This document shows, in pieces, positions 31,660 through 43,659 of a stretch of DNA of 64,000 nucleotides (its first letter is position 1; each line of letters begins with the position of its first letter). This DNA is from Paragordius varius (taxonomy: Eukaryota; Nematomorpha), in contig OZ176060.1 of the NCBI GenBank assembly GCA_964247055.1, forward strand, positions 434,001 through 498,000. The letters are read 5' to 3'. A program made the translations under genes and the position numbers. The notes under the pieces are model-generated. The model worked only from the letters and a program-made list of their open reading frames with translations. It was not told where the DNA came from and searched no databases.

Positions 31660-32500
31660 AGTGGTTTTCATTGGATTTAATAACGTTTTGATCTTCGCTG
31701 TAAGGCTGATTTGATATAGGTTGTTGAGTTTTTCTTTCTATCTTCCCATAATTAAAAAAGATTATGAATCATCATAAGTGAAATCCTCATTCTCCAATTA
31801 ATTAATTAGATAACATATATAATAAATCTTGTTTAGAATAATTGGCTTAAACTACCTTAATCTAATTGAAAAAATATTTATTCCTTACAGTGTGTAAATA
31901 GGCATTTTCACTTTTATGAAGTTAATAAATAATTAATATACAGTAAAAATTGATATTATGGGCAAAAAACGTAAAAATATAAAATTTTTAATAAATATAC
32001 TTATTCAAACCTTAATTTATCCTATTAGAAAAATTTAATGTCAATCTCATAATACATATATTACTTGTGTTATTTTAAATCTTCATTTCCTACTTTATAT
32101 TTTGAAACAATGAGTTATCGTTATAAAAATTAAGATATAAAAAGTATGGTTGTCTTTTAAAAAAATATCTTTATTTATATTTATAATTTTTGTCCGTATT
32201 TCAATTTTTGGTGTAATATATAAAAATAAACTATCTGAACGTTAACGCTTGCTATCTCCAACAAAACTCAAATTTTTGACTGTAAATAAATATTTCTTTA
32301 ATTGTTTAATTAACAATAATTTCAATTTAATTATTTTAAAACGTTCCTAAAATCTGAATTTGACCCTATACGCCCCCTCAAGTAAGTTATGAGCACTCAG
32401 AAAAACTTATTCTATATTCTCCTGTAATAATAAATAAAAAAGCGCATATATTATATACTAGGTATAAATAATTGCTTTCCCATTTGTAAAAATTGTAAAT
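31660..32500. repeat. Dispersed repeat F, copy 2, split by a MITE-1
   Basis: TTCATTGGATTTAATAACG, GATTATGAATCATCATAAG, GAAAAAATATTTATTCCTTA and CCCTCAAGTAAGTTATGAGC match 2,725-3,325 and 60,990-61,440. A full-length MITE-1 (31,941-32,213) lies inside and is absent from the other copies, so it inserted later. Confidence 0.65.
31941..32213. mobile_element. MITE-1, full length, TA-flanked
   Basis: Left end CAGTAAAAATTGATATTATG, right end TTCAATTTTTGGTG, with TA at 31,939-31,940 and 32,214-32,215. 273 bp, palindromic. The lack of an equivalent in repeat-F copies 1 and 3 gives an empty-site comparison. Confidence 0.85.
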
Positions 32501-32826
32501 ATAGAAAAATCATAAACATATAAAGACAAATATATCTACAAAGTAATTATTTTGAATATTCTTTATCGTATTTGGTTGAAAAGTTGGGGGGATGTATACA
32601 CCTAATATTATACAATAAATTGGCAAAAATTAACTTTTCAATGAAAATGATTGTCTTTAGGAAAAAAACACTTGTTTTGATATATATACGTTTGGTGTGT
32701 ATATTTCAGTTTTGGTATATACCTAAAACGATTATTTATAAAAATATTAAATTTACAAAGTATGGTTTTTTTGAAAGATATTGTTTGTTATTTCCTTTTA
32801 TCTGTATATTTTAAGTTTTTATTGTA
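32494..32826. mobile_element. MITE-1, degenerate copy
   Basis: TGTAAAAATTGTAAATATAG, ATATAAAGACAAATATATCT, then GATTGTCTTTAGG and a second right-arm-like piece (AAAGTATGGTTTTTTTGAAA) ending GTATATTTTAAGTTTTTATT. The left half is shared with 61,430-61,550. An ORF across it is incidental. Confidence 0.5.
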
Positions 32827-32829
32827 ATT

Positions 32830-34555
32830 AACATTACTTTCTAAATTAAATAACATTAATTAAATTATTAATAGTAATGTTAGGTTACTGAGAATCACGC
32901 ATGAAATTTCAACTGATAAAATGTGTTTTTTTAAAAAAATTCCCAAAAATGGCACACATAGGGAAAATTAATTAAAAGAAATAATAAATTTTTAGTATTT
33001 TTCTTGAAAATTATGTTAATATATACAAGATTTTTCATTTTAATAAATTTTAGAAATTATAATGAAAACCCATTTTATATTTTAGTTCTCAATTTGAGTT
33101 TTATATTGTTTTTAAAAACTTAAAAAGATTGTGGCATTAATAACTGACTAATACGTAAACTAATAATATTTATTATTGAAAAAAGAGAATATTAATTAAT
33201 TAATATTAAAGTTTTAGATTTTATAAACTGTCCATTTTCGCTTTTAATTTTTTGGAGACGATATTTTGGGGGCATTTCATAATGAAGCTTAGTAAATAGA
33301 CTAGTTTTAAGTGTTTTGCTTAATAAAATTATTAATCTCTCTAGGTATTAGATAAAAATAGAATTCACACTAAACCTCTAGAAATTCAGATAGTTCCAAA
33401 ACACAATACAAACAGTTGATAAAATTAAATATATTTCCGGTAATTTACAATAATAGAAACTATCGTTAATTTATCTTTTCCCTTAATAAACACTGTTTGC
33501 GTGCTGTATTTACGGTTTAAAGTAATTAAAGAACAAAATAGCGACGAAAATGTGGGTTTATTTAACAATTATAGTTGCTCTAAAATTTCATCCTAAAAGG
33601 CATATTTTAAAAGGAGCCCCGTGCTAAAAATATTTATTAAGATATTAAATTATTAAGAGGCTTTGGGGCCATGTGAATAAGCCTTCCTCATCCTGTTGAA
33701 ATGGAGGAATTTTTGAGCCTGGTTTTTTTCAGGATTAAGGTTATTTCAAAAGCCGATATCTCGCGAACTAGGAAGAATTTTGGAATCTGAAAACTGTATG
33801 AGCCTAAATAAAGTAAATTTAATATATGTATATGGTAGGTTATGGAAATTTTGTGACATATATTTTCGGGAGATGCTTGTTTAAGATTATAATGTTTTAG
33901 TGCTTTATTTTTATATATTTAGGCAAGAAATGATAGTTAGTTCAAGTTTATAAGCAGGTTCAACTGAATATTTAAAAAATCATTGTATAACTACTGATGT
34001 GTTTTTTCAAGAATTTAGAATATATCAAATAATTTTTTCCTCACTTAAAACCATTCTAAATGGTAACATCATCAGGAATACTATCGATTATATTTAAATT
34101 TGGTTTGAATTCAGTAATATATATTTCAAAAACCATAAATGACGAAAATGAGTTAGCAAAGTTTATATCAGAAGATCAACACCTCATATCGAATAGCCAT
34201 CAGACAGGAGTAGATCGGAGAAACGAATTAATTTGACATATGTTTATTAATAATTTATTTTTACACAAAAAGTAAGTATATTTTATAAATATTTAAATAT
34301 TGATCATTTCTTGGCTAAAGCCTTCCAGACCTTAAGCTTTTCATCATTGCTAAATTTATTTACGGTTTCATAAAGATGCACGGATATATAATAATATAAA
34401 CAACACTTTTTAATAAGACCCACATATAAATCGCGTGTAAAACTGTTTTCATCATATTGATAAAAATTCAAAACAGGCTTTCGCCATTGCTAAATTTATT
34501 TACGGTATTTATAAAGATTATATATACATATATATGATGATAAGTATATTATATT
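32830..34555. other. AT-rich; partial repeat L and unknown patches
   Basis: 33,500-33,660 resembles repeat L (TACGGTTTAAAGTAATTAAA, GGAGCCCCGTGCTAAAAATA). 33,690-33,790 is a GC-richer patch (CTCATCCTGTTGAAATGGAG, AAAGCCGATATCTCGCGAAC) of unknown origin. 34,470-34,510 repeats a bit of 34,345-34,375 (CATTGCTAAATTTATTTACGG). No gene is seen. Confidence 0.45.
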
Positions 34556-34559
34556 TTTT

Positions 34560-35340
34560 AACTTTATAAAAGGAACAAAAGGTAAATATTGATACCTTGC
34601 AAAGAATAAATATTTATTTAAACACAGTTATTTATTTTTGCCCCTTATATATATACATAATTATATTTAGTCAAAAAATATGCCATCTCTTTAATTAATG
34701 TAAAGGTTTACGACTCTGCCATTTTCAATTTAAAATACATGCTAAATTCTGGATTTTATAGGTTTGTTTGTTATTTGATATAATTTCTCCGAATATTGTT
34801 ACTCGTTTTTTTAAATTAATTTTGTAGAAAGGATATAAAAAAGCTTTCAAAAAACTTTTTTCATATAATTCAATCGTGATAAACATTTGAAAAGGTAGAG
34901 AATTTTAATTATAAAAATTTGTTTGCTTGCAAATTATTCGGATTGTAAAAAGATTTATGGATACAAACAGATCTAATCGAAGTTCTGAGGTGATTAAAAT
35001 GTTTAGCATCATTACGTGGAAAATGTGTTTTTATAATATCTTAAAACTCTTTTACACTGTTTCCATCATACCTCAATTATAGTATGAAATACGTTTCAAC
35101 GAAATTTTTCTAAAAATTAAATTTTAAAAATTTTGCATTATTTTATAAATTTTTTTAGAATTAAATTTTAACATATATATAAGTATCGCGCAATCCTGAC
35201 ATTTTTGCGTTTATTTTAAAAGGAGTAGCCCATTTTGGAAGAGCTAAAAAATTTGGGACTTTCACAGATTAAGTCTAAATAATAAAGTTTTTTTAAAATA
35301 TCGTTTTGCTTTTTATATGTTGTTTATGATATATTTTAAT
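34560..35340. repeat. Duplicated block I (partner 41,420-42,180)
   Basis: ACACAGTTATTTATTTTTGC, ATGCCATCTCTTTAATTAAT, TTTTCAATTTAAAATACATG, AAATTTGGGACTTTC and others align in the same orientation with 41,420-42,180. They are about 75-80 per cent alike by eye, so the duplication is old. Non-coding. Confidence 0.7.
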
Positions 35341-35790
35341 GATATTTTTTAAATTATCAGTTAATTTTTACTAAAAAAATTTTATTACAAAATGTGCTCA
35401 AATTTTGTCATTTTCTGTTATAGAACACTCACTACAAAAGTTTAAATAACTTTCTTATATTACTCGTAAGGCCCAATACCAAAAGAAGCACCATGATAAT
35501 CCTTAAACATTTTTTCCCGAGTATATATATTACATTTGATTTGTGAGACATTGAGTTATTATCAATAACTATTGTTAACATATTTTTTAAAATAAAAAAT
35601 TTTGCTTTTACTAAAAAATTTTATTACAAAAAAGTGCGGAAATTCTGCCATTTTCTGATAAAGATCACTCACCATAAAACTGTTAATAATAACTTTCTTA
35701 AATCACTCGTAAAAGCAAAAACCAAAAGAAGCACCATAATAATCTTGACACATTTTCCTAATATAATACATGTATCATCTGTTCACATAA
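35340..35790. repeat. Local tandem duplication, about 220-bp unit
   Basis: 35,360-35,560 and 35,600-35,790 repeat each other: ACTAAAAAAATTTTATTACA, AAAGAAGCACCAT and TAATAATC..GACACATTTT-like blocks. The same unit occurs twice, diverged, at 42,190-42,540 and once near 8,150-8,225. It continues block I, so the parent repeat already contained the tandem. Confidence 0.65.
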
Positions 35791-35943
35791 ATATATTTTG
35801 TATAAAAATTATGATTTTCGCAAATGATATATATTTAGATTAATGTTATTTTATGAAGTTTTGCAAATGCATCTTTAATAAAATATTTGATATGCTATTT
35901 AACCGCTCTGTTCTGGACCTTTTTTTTGTAGAAAAAAAAATTA

Positions 35944-36140
35944 CAGTAAAAATCAAAATTATACCGTCAAAACCTAAAAGTATAAACATAATTTTTTTTT
36001 TCTTTAGGACAACCATAATTTTATCTTGATTTCTTGATTAATTATAACTGATTGGCCTAAACTGCAGATTGTAAAATAGAGTTTAATTCGTAACAAATCT
36101 TTTTTTTACAAATAATTTTATAAATATTCACCTTTTTTAC
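35944..36140. mobile_element. MITE-1, left half, next to MITE-3
   Basis: It starts CAGTAAAAATCAAAATTATA after TA (35,942-35,943) and runs to CAGATTGTAAAATAGAGTTT. The rest is replaced by MITE-3 and AT-rich DNA. Confidence 0.75.
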
Positions 36141-36147
36141 TTTAATA

Positions 36148-36669
36148 CCATTCGCACTTTAAAAGTGTCCTTGAACACTTCAAGTTAGTCCTTGAACCTT
36201 TCAGGTTGATCTTGAACATTTAAAGTGGGTCCTTAAATACTTGAATTTAGTCATTTGACTTTTATCTTTTGTTTTTAATTTTTATCAATCAAATCGTTAA
36301 TCATTCATCTATTTATCGTTTTTAACTTATTTTCTAATACTAACATAAATATTAAATCAATATCAACTTTTAATAATTGAAAAACCGTATATCTTTATTA
36401 TTTTCTTTAAATTTAGGATATTTATAAGATGTTAACACCTAATTAAAAAATATATAAGTTTGCTGAGTTATTATTTTCAATTTCGAAGACAATTAAAAGT
36501 CAATAATTTTGTTGAATGGAAAAAATAGTTTGAGATAAAAAAGTGGTTTTTAAATAAAAAATTTTATATTTGAATAATATGAATAAAAAGGTAGGTTAAA
36601 AATCATAAAATACATTAAAATATTTTAAGGACCAACTTGAAGTGTTCAAGGACACTCTCGAAGTGATGG
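36148..36669. mobile_element. MITE-3, 522 bp, TA-flanked
   Basis: Inverted ends CCATTCGCACTTT.. and ..CGAAGTGATGG are flanked by TA (36,146-36,147 and 36,670-36,671). The arms hold imperfect direct repeats of GTCCTTGAACACTTCAAGTT, itself nearly self-complementary around GAACACTTC. No ORF. A second copy is at 59,295-59,818. Confidence 0.8.
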
Positions 36670-36779
36670 TATATGATAAGCATAACATATTCATATATAA
36701 TACTAAACTATAGCCAATGTGTTTAGATCACCTCATAATATATATTTCTGGTTAAATATATATATATTTTTAAATTAAT

Positions 36780-37142
36780 TATCTAAACTAATTCAAATTT
36801 TTAAAAAGGAACTAAGGAGATTAAATGTTTTATTATGGCTATCAAAACTAGCTATTTTATCTAAAATATGTAACATATACCCCAGACACATTGTAAAAAC
36901 CTATTATAATAAAAATTAATTGATTCAAATGAAATTCTAAGGGTTAAACAGGCAAAAATTTTAGTTTAGGAAAAACAATCAAGATATTACACATAGGAGA
37001 GTTTAAAACCCAAAAGTTTAGTTTACACAAATAAGTTGTATATATTTTGGCATTTGTTTCGTATGAATATTTTCAAACATACTTATAAAATTTCAAATTA
37101 ATCAATTAGACTTAATGGAAAATAAAATATAATAATCTATAA
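36780..37142. other. AT-rich, nothing recognised
   Basis: No ORF or named repeat was seen between the inverted duplication and the hAT left end. Confidence 0.5.
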
Positions 37143-39626
37143 CAGTGATACTCAAACCGCGGCCCGCGGGCCGCATGCTAAGGGTGCTTTAAAATTGCCC
37201 TATGACCATATTGATACTTATTTTTTTTATTCATGTGTTTTTAAAATACACATAAACGAATTTTCGCTTATTTTAATATTAATTTATTTCTTTAGATTTA
37301 ATTTTGGTAATTTTTATATTTTACCCAATTCAAAATGTATAAAAATTTCCATATAGTAAATGGTTTCAAAATTTTGGCACACGGTGTTTCTCTTTGTGTA
37401 TTCTATTTTCTTTTCTATTTTTCGTTGTAAAGCAAGCCTTTCACCCAAATTTGCAGATACATATTCTTTTCATTGCTATTCTGCATCATTTTATATAACT
37501 CATTCCAATAAAATCAAATCAACATCATTAAATTTCGACCTGTTTTTTATAACATAATTTAAATTATATTCCTATTTTTGAAAAAAATTTACATAATATT
37601 TACTAATAAATTCAAGAGATAATATTTAAACATAAATTCAAAGGATGACATCTAATGCTAAGTAAAATATCCGATGAAAATCGCTCCTTTAAAGAATGTG
37701 AAAAAAAATTATTTGTCGTTTTAAATATAATTGTTGTTACCTGCCTTATATGTAAGGACAACATAATTATAAAAAAATACAATATTGAAAGAATTTTACA
37801 ATCCATTTTTTCTCATAAATTACCACAAAATCAAGAGGAAAAACGAAAAATATAAAAAGATTAAGGAATTATACCAGAAAAAAAAATCTATTATCATAGC
37901 TTTCTCCCAGGAAAAAGTTTAATTAGCTTCGTATGAAATTTGTTATATTTTAGGAAAAAATATGAAACCGTTTATTCCCAACTAAAAGAATGTCTAATAA
38001 ATGGTTGCACTTTTTTATTTGATAAATTACATATAAAGATCAAATCATGAGGCATATTAAAAAACTTCAACTTTCTGCAACATGTGCTCGACGCATTGAA
38101 GATATGTCTAAATATATTTTTTAAAATACATTATTGGCTCTGAAAAACTGCAAATATTTTAGTAATGCTATTGATTCTAGCATTGATATTAGTACAACAC
38201 CTCAATGTGGGCTCTTCGTAAGATTTTGCAACGACAACATAATTAACGATAAATATTTAAAATTTATACCAATGAATAATACCACGAAAGGAAGTGATTT
38301 TCTCGAAATAATTAACACTCTTTTCGATAATAATGGTATATCTATGAAAAATTGGTTTTGATCTGCACAGATGGCTGTCCCTCTATGATTGGAATAAAAA
38401 AAGTATTTATTACTCTTTTGAAAAACAAATATAATTTGCAAATATTTGATCCTTTCAGTGCTTTATACATCGGCAAAAATTGGTTTCGGTGTAAAAGATA
38501 AATCACTCAATTCAGTAATTAAAACGGTTGTGGATATATTTAACCACATCCGTGGCAGAGAATTCAACCGCCGTAAATTCAAAAACCTTCTAAAAGTAAC
38601 CCACAGTGAGTTTGATGATTTTGTACACCGCTGTAAGATGGCTAATGCAAAGTATTAAATAGATTTTTTGTTTTAAGACATGAAATTCTATTGTTTATAA
38701 AACATAATAGAAAGTTTGACGATAGTGACAAATGATGAGTTTAGCCTAACTTTGCGATATTATTTATATACTTTGTATATGTTAATACTAGTCTTCAAGG
38801 GTGCAAAATAATAACCCAATTTGCTAATTAAATATTTGCTTTTAAGGAAAACCTAATAATGTATTAACAAGATTTTATTAATTAAACACTTCTATGTATT
38901 CCAACACTAAAAACTATTTAGGAAGAAAATATGGAATTAAGCGCGGAGATTAATTTAATTATAGAAAATTATTTAACATTTTTATCTAAAGAAATGAAAT
39001 TCAGATTTCAAGAATTAAGAAATATTAAAAATTGCTTAAAACTGATATGGATATATTTAATGTAAACAACTTGAGCATTTCGGTTTTGATCAGGCGCATA
39101 TCATTGAAAAATTTGTAGACTGTAAATATGATTCCAATTTGGAGGCTATATCAAGGCTAATCGTAGAGAAGAAAGATATGTAGAGTTTTGGCAAGATTTG
39201 CCAAATATATGAAAATATAAAAAAATGTGCTCAAGTTACCCTAACTGTTTTTCCCTCAACTTACACGTTTGAGACGGCATATTCAAAAATAGAGTGTATC
39301 AAAAATACATACAGAAATAGCTTAATCGATGATCATATGGACGACGTATTAAGATTGGCCTGTCATGAGGCGAAACTAAATTTGTCAAAAATTTTTGGTT
39401 ATTTCAAAATAAATATAGTTATCAAAATATTTTAATTTTTTAAAATAAAAGGTGCAAAACAAGTTTTAGCTGGATTTACATGCGATCCTCGTAAATTTAT
39501 TGTGCTGATTTAGAGTATAAATATGTGCATATGTGTCAAATAGCTATGGAATCCATTATAAGGTTTATGGCCCTCGAAAAAAATATATATTTTATTTGGC
39601 CCGTCAGATTTTTTTGGTGAGTATAA
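37143..39626 (+). mobile_element. hAT-superfamily transposon relic
   Basis: The left end CAGTGATACTCAAACCGCGG, followed by CCCGCGGGCC, is a typical hAT terminus. The right end (GGCCCGTCAG..GGTGAGTATA) is its eroded inverted counterpart. An 8-bp target duplication could not be made out. The interior carries the scattered remains of one hAT transposase, described separately. Size (about 2.5 kb) fits a near-complete but old element. Confidence 0.8.
37655..39435 (+). pseudogene. hAT transposase, GTF2IRD2/ZMYM-like clade, decayed
   Basis: Pieces appear in the right order across changing frames. A zinc-binding CLIC...KYNIER block (37,742 on) corresponds to the BED-type N-terminus. An RIEDM-like helix lies near 38,095. 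A core has AIDSSIDIS (38,170; first catalytic Asp region) and FIPMNNTTKGSDF. ICTDGCPSMIG (about 38,361-38,393) is the second catalytic Asp block. VVDIFNHIRGREFNRRKFK follows at 38,530-38,590, and the C-terminal dimerisation region reads FPSTYTFETAYSKIE (about 39,255-39,300). The clade resembles the hAT proteins from which vertebrate GTF2IRD2 C-termini derive. Numerous stops and frame changes make it non-functional. Open frames of 60-80 codons are fragments of this one gene. Confidence 0.8.
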
Positions 39627-39636
39627 ATTCAATTCT

Positions 39637-40235
39637 ACAGTAATATTTTCGAATAATCTTTCGTTTTTGAAGTGTGCTATGATTCAAATGCGCCCACCGA
39701 TTGGGATAAGGAAAAACCTCGTCAAATTAACCGGAAAGTAATACTGTGATGTGACGATATTTTTCAATCTTAATATTGTATGCTTCGTGGTCTATGGGGT
39801 TGAACCCGTTCTCGTATTATGTAACTATCAGATGAATGATAAAAACCTTTTTTTGCCCCATGTTACTAAGAGATATCTAGTCAAAGTCTTGAATTTGATT
39901 TTAGGCGGATATTAGTCGGGCATTGGATGGGGGAATATTTTTATTTGATGTGATGACGCGACTGTAAAATTTTCAAATAATCTTTCGTTTTTGGAGTCTG
40001 GATAAGGCACTTGTTGCCAACTGCCACTAAGAGATTGGGTCAAAGTCTTGAAGAGTCTTGAAGAGTTTAATTTTCGGATATTAGTCGTAGAATAAATGTG
40101 AGGTTTTGTTTTATTTGTCGCACAATGTTAGCCTGTCTCGCAAGTTAATTAATCTACTACTGTTGGGGCAGAACCCAATAAAGCTTTAAATTAGGTTTGG
40201 TTAAAAACTTGGCTTTCCTTTTGGTTGAAGTTGAT
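39637..40235. repeat. Dispersed repeat J, copy 2
   Basis: It matches 9,290-9,850 and is internally duplicated: the TCTTTCGTTTTTGAAGTG block at 39,660 recurs as TCTTTCGTTTTTGGAGTC near 39,985, and AAGTCTTGAA blocks recur as well. It ends GTTGGGGCAGAACCCAATA and TTGGTTAAAAACTTGGCTTT. It starts just after the hAT end. Confidence 0.65.
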
Positions 40236-40349
40236 TACAATTTATTAAATAAATAATATAAATATTTTAAATACATTTGTAAAAGAAAAGGCAAATACTG
40301 GATATACATATAATACGTAGCAAAGTTAATACTCATTGTGAAAAAATGA

Positions 40350-41290
40350 TATATATATATATATATTAATAAGAGGAGAAAGAAGACAAAGCGTGAATGG
40401 GATATTGCAAAGGAAACATATCACATATTTTGTTGTTATATAAATGCTTAGTGTTTAAATAAATAAATATGTATGAGTTATAAGGAGTAACAAGGAGGGA
40501 TGGAATGGGAGATTGCATAGGACTAATTTTGACTGAACACGGTGGCTGATTGACGGCTGAGGCAACTAAGGGAATTTCAGGTTGAGGTTGAACGTTTCTG
40601 CTGATGAACAGATGGTAGATGTCGCAGGAGGCTTTGAGAACTTCTGCGGTGAGTTCTTGCTTAAAACGGGTAGGGTATTTTAAACCAAGTGCATCGGAAA
40701 GCTTGTCATTTCGGGGGTACCAGGATCCTAGAGCTCCTATCACAACTGGGATAATTTCAACGTTAGAATATTTTTCAGAGAAGGAGCATATCAAATAATC
40801 TTATTTTGTGAGCTTGGTGTCAAATACGTCGTCCAAAGATGATACTCTGTTCTCATAGGGGATTGTGGGGTCGATAATGTAACAATTGGTATTTTCAGTT
40901 ATCACTAGGTCGGGTCGTAAGTTTTAGTCATCAACCTTTTGAATTTAAAATATAATAGAGAGTATTTTGAATATGGATTTAATATACTCTACAACTTTAT
41001 TGTGGCGCTCGGTGACAATACCTGTGTCTAACACTCAGTGATTTATTACATGCGATCCAGATTGAATCCGGTTCTTTCACCTTCTGCAAGATGTATAGTC
41101 AAACCTTCCCGGTTTGCTGTTAAGAGGGAGAAGGTTCAGTCTGGCCCTATGAATAAATCTCCAATCCTTAAACCTCAGGTTTTTGCCTGAGAATAAGGAA
41201 TGTGAAGATTTATCCAAGGCCACACATTCCATTATTCTTCCTTGGTTTAAAAAGAAAAATAGGAGTCTTCTTGGTTATTTTTTGAAAAAA
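40350..41290 (-). mobile_element. R2/NeSL-type LINE, second family, 3' fragment
   Basis: On the minus strand: degenerate pre-CCHC and CCHC region (about 41,230-41,030), RLE core LRPDLVITENTNCYIIDPTI (about 40,925-40,860), then the C-terminal tail. It is related to but clearly distinct from the 10.6-kb and 53.5-kb fragments, which are close to each other, so at least two RLE-LINE lineages colonised this genome. 40,240-40,350 beside it is AT-rich with a (TA)n run. Confidence 0.8.
40366..40794 (-). pseudogene. LINE ORF C-terminal tail after the endonuclease core
   Basis: It reads SFSEKYSNVEIIPVVIGALG, SWYPRNDKLSDALGLKYPTR and CDIYHLFISRN, paralleling VVGSFGSWYSKNDVLFEKIR and CDMYHIFMSG in the other fragments. 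The preceding RLE core (RPD at about 40,922 and IIDPTIPYE) is in the same frame, separated by one stop near 40,800. A longer, Pro/Ser-rich C-terminus follows than in the other family. Non-functional fragment. Confidence 0.75.
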
Positions 41291-41419
41291 ATGGAATTAA
41301 TTTAGATGATTAAATTATTAGAAATTTTTTTTTATTTAGCCAAAAATTTATTTATCTGAGGTGACTTAAATCCACTGATCGGTAATAGATTAGTAATATT
41401 ATTATGATTATAATCTTAT

Positions 41420-42526
41420 GCTTCCTAACTTTAGAAAAGTAAAAAAAGGGTATTTATTTACACAGTTAATTTATTTTTACCCCTAATTATTATATAATTT
41501 GTTTCATAGTTAAGAATATGCCATCTGTTTAATTTAAGGGTAATATACGGCAATATGCCATCTGTTTAATTAAAGTAAGGGTAATATACGGCTTTGCTAT
41601 TTTCAATTTAAAATACTTGCTAAGATTTAGATATAATAGGTTTGCTTGTTATGTAGTATAATCTGTCTGAAAATTGTTACCCGTTTTTTTAAATTAATTT
41701 TCTGGAAAGGGTATAAAAACGCTTTAAGAAAAACTTTTTCCAAATAATTCAATAGTAATCAACATTTCCAACAGTTAAGAATTTTAATCAGAAAACTTCG
41801 TTTGCTTTCAAATTTTTGGGATTGTGAAAAAAATTATATACAACTTCAAATAGATCTTTTAATGGAAATTCTGCCGTGATAATGTTTAACATCATGCAAT
41901 TATTTAGAAAAAGTGTTTTATATTATCCTAAATAGACTTTTTCGATCATACCTCAAAAATAGCATTAAGTACGCTTTAACAAATAAAATTAGATTTTTAA
42001 AAATGAAAGTTGTAAAAATTTTTTATAAATATAGTCAGTATCATAATTTATAATTTAAATGTGTTATCGGCGTTTATTTCAAAGGGACTAGCCCATTTAA
42101 GAAGCGTGAAAAAATTTGGGACTTTCGGAGCCACATCTTATAAAAAATTCTAAAAATTCAGTTTTGCTTTTTAAATTTAAATTATGGTATAACCAAAATT
42201 ATGTGCGCAAATTATGAGTTTATCTGATATTGAGAACTCACAAAAGAAACAATTTTCTTATATCACTCCTAAGAGCTTAACCAAGAGTATTATGTTAATC
42301 CTGATATATTTGCTTATCAGAATAATTATATTACATTAGGATTTTTGTGGGAAACTGTTATTATCAATAACTATAACTGTTACAATATTTAAATTAGCTG
42401 TTAACTTTTAATAAAAACTTCTTATTAAAGAAGAGTGGGCAAACCACAAAAGTATAAACAACTTTTTTCACTTGTAAGGGCTAAAATCAAAAGAAGCATT
42501 ATGAAAATCCTGATATTTCTATCAGA

Positions 42527-42560
<34 letters not shown>
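41420..42560. repeat. Duplicated block I, second copy, plus tandem unit
   Basis: 41,420-42,180 aligns with 34,560-35,340. 42,190-42,540 holds two diverged copies of the unit found at 35,340-35,790 (ATATCACTCCTAAGAGCTTA; CACTTGTAAGGGCTAAAATC). An internal 50-bp duplication (ATATGCCATCTGTTTAATT) occurs near 41,520-41,580. A (TA)n run closes it at 42,528-42,571. Confidence 0.65.
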
Positions 42561-42565
<5 letters not shown>

Positions 42566-42571
42566 TATATA

Positions 42572-42870
42572 CTGGAAAATTGAAATTATACATATATATA
42601 CATTCAGGAATTGAAATCATACGGACAAAATGCAAAAATATCAAGGCAATTTTTTTTCAAACGACAACCATACTTTTTTAAACCTTAATTTATCCTATTA
42701 ATAACAATCTTAAAATATATTATAGACTGTCCAATTAACATTTCTATATTATACTTGTAAGTTAAAAACAATGAATTATATAAAATGTCTAGATTAAAAA
42801 AGTATTTTTTTCTTATTAAATAAAGTATTTAAATTTATATTTTCGTTTGTCCGTATAACAATTTTTACTG
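42572..42870. mobile_element. MITE-1, full length
   Basis: The left end CTGGAAAATTGAAATTATAC is followed by a short duplicate of itself (AGGAATTGAAATCATACGGA). The right end is TTTGTCCGTATAACAATTTT then TACTG. Inner arms ACAACCATACTTTTTTAAAC and ATTAAAAAAGTATTTTT. It sits at the edge of the (TA)n run. Confidence 0.75.
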
Positions 42871-43197
42871 ATATTTCATCAGGTTATTTTATATCCCCGA
42901 TTTTTGACGGAGTGTAATACAAATAATACAAACTATAAGAAATTATACACGATTCTTTATTTACTAATAAATTTAATTTTTAATCCATTAAATATATTTT
43001 TTAGGCAAAATTTTTACTATAGGAAATTGTTCATTTAGAATATATCTATATAGCAAACGTAAGTACCCAATAATATTAAACAATTTATGCTATATTATCA
43101 ATAGTTAACTAATATTCACATTTATTTAAAATATATTTGTGCCTTATAATAACTGTATTATATAGTTACCAAAAGATATTTTTAGCCATCTATTTAA

Positions 43198-43653
43198 ACC
43201 AAAATTAAAACTAATCGGACAAAACAATATAATGACAATTTTTCATAAAAGATAACCATAATTTTTTTAGAATCTATTTTTCCCTATATAAATTAATTGT
43301 GTAACCCATACACAACTCCTATTTCAACTTTGTAATATATAACAATCATGAATTTTCAAATATATTAGGTATCCAAAAGTACATAGTCAACAATAAAGTG
43401 GGTACTGTCTATACTAAGTTTTTCTTTAATTAACAAATAGGCTCTACGGTTTAATCGGGGTTTACGCTTTTTCAATGAAATCAACTGAGGGTTCAACTGC
43501 AGATTGAAAAATAGATTTATTGGTAACACAATCAATTGTGTATTTAACAATTCTAATCATATATACGATAAATTTGATTCTAAATTATATAGTTTGTCTT
43601 TTGAAAAAATTGTCTTTATATGTTCACGTTTTGTCCGTATTCAATTTTTACTG
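43198..43653. mobile_element. MITE-1 interrupted by a MITE-2 fragment
   Basis: The left half (CTAATCGGACAAAACAATAT to GAATTTTCAAATATATTAGG) and right half (GGTAACACAATCAATTG to CAATTTTTACTG) of a MITE-1 are separated at about 43,375-43,490 by MITE-2 core/tail sequence (CAACAATAAAGTGGGTACTG, ATAGGCTCTACGGTTTAATC). 42,871-43,197 between MITEs is AT-rich with nothing recognised. Confidence 0.7.
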
Positions 43654-43659
43654 TCCAGT

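Larger units (their letters stand above)
35760..36778. repeat. Inverted duplication, copy 1 (partner 59,225-60,213)
   Basis: About 1.0 kb matches the minus strand of 59,225-60,213 closely, from AATACATGTATCATCTGTTC through GCTCTGTTCTGGACC, a MITE-1 left half (35,944 on) and MITE-3, to TAGCCAA..GTTTAGATCACCTCAT. Shared nested insertions show the block was copied whole. Confidence 0.85.

Noticed and set aside
42528-42571. Long (TA)n run as a regulatory site
   Set aside because: Simple microsatellite; similar runs occur at 5,928, 8,652, 40,351 and 50,607 without consistent neighbours.
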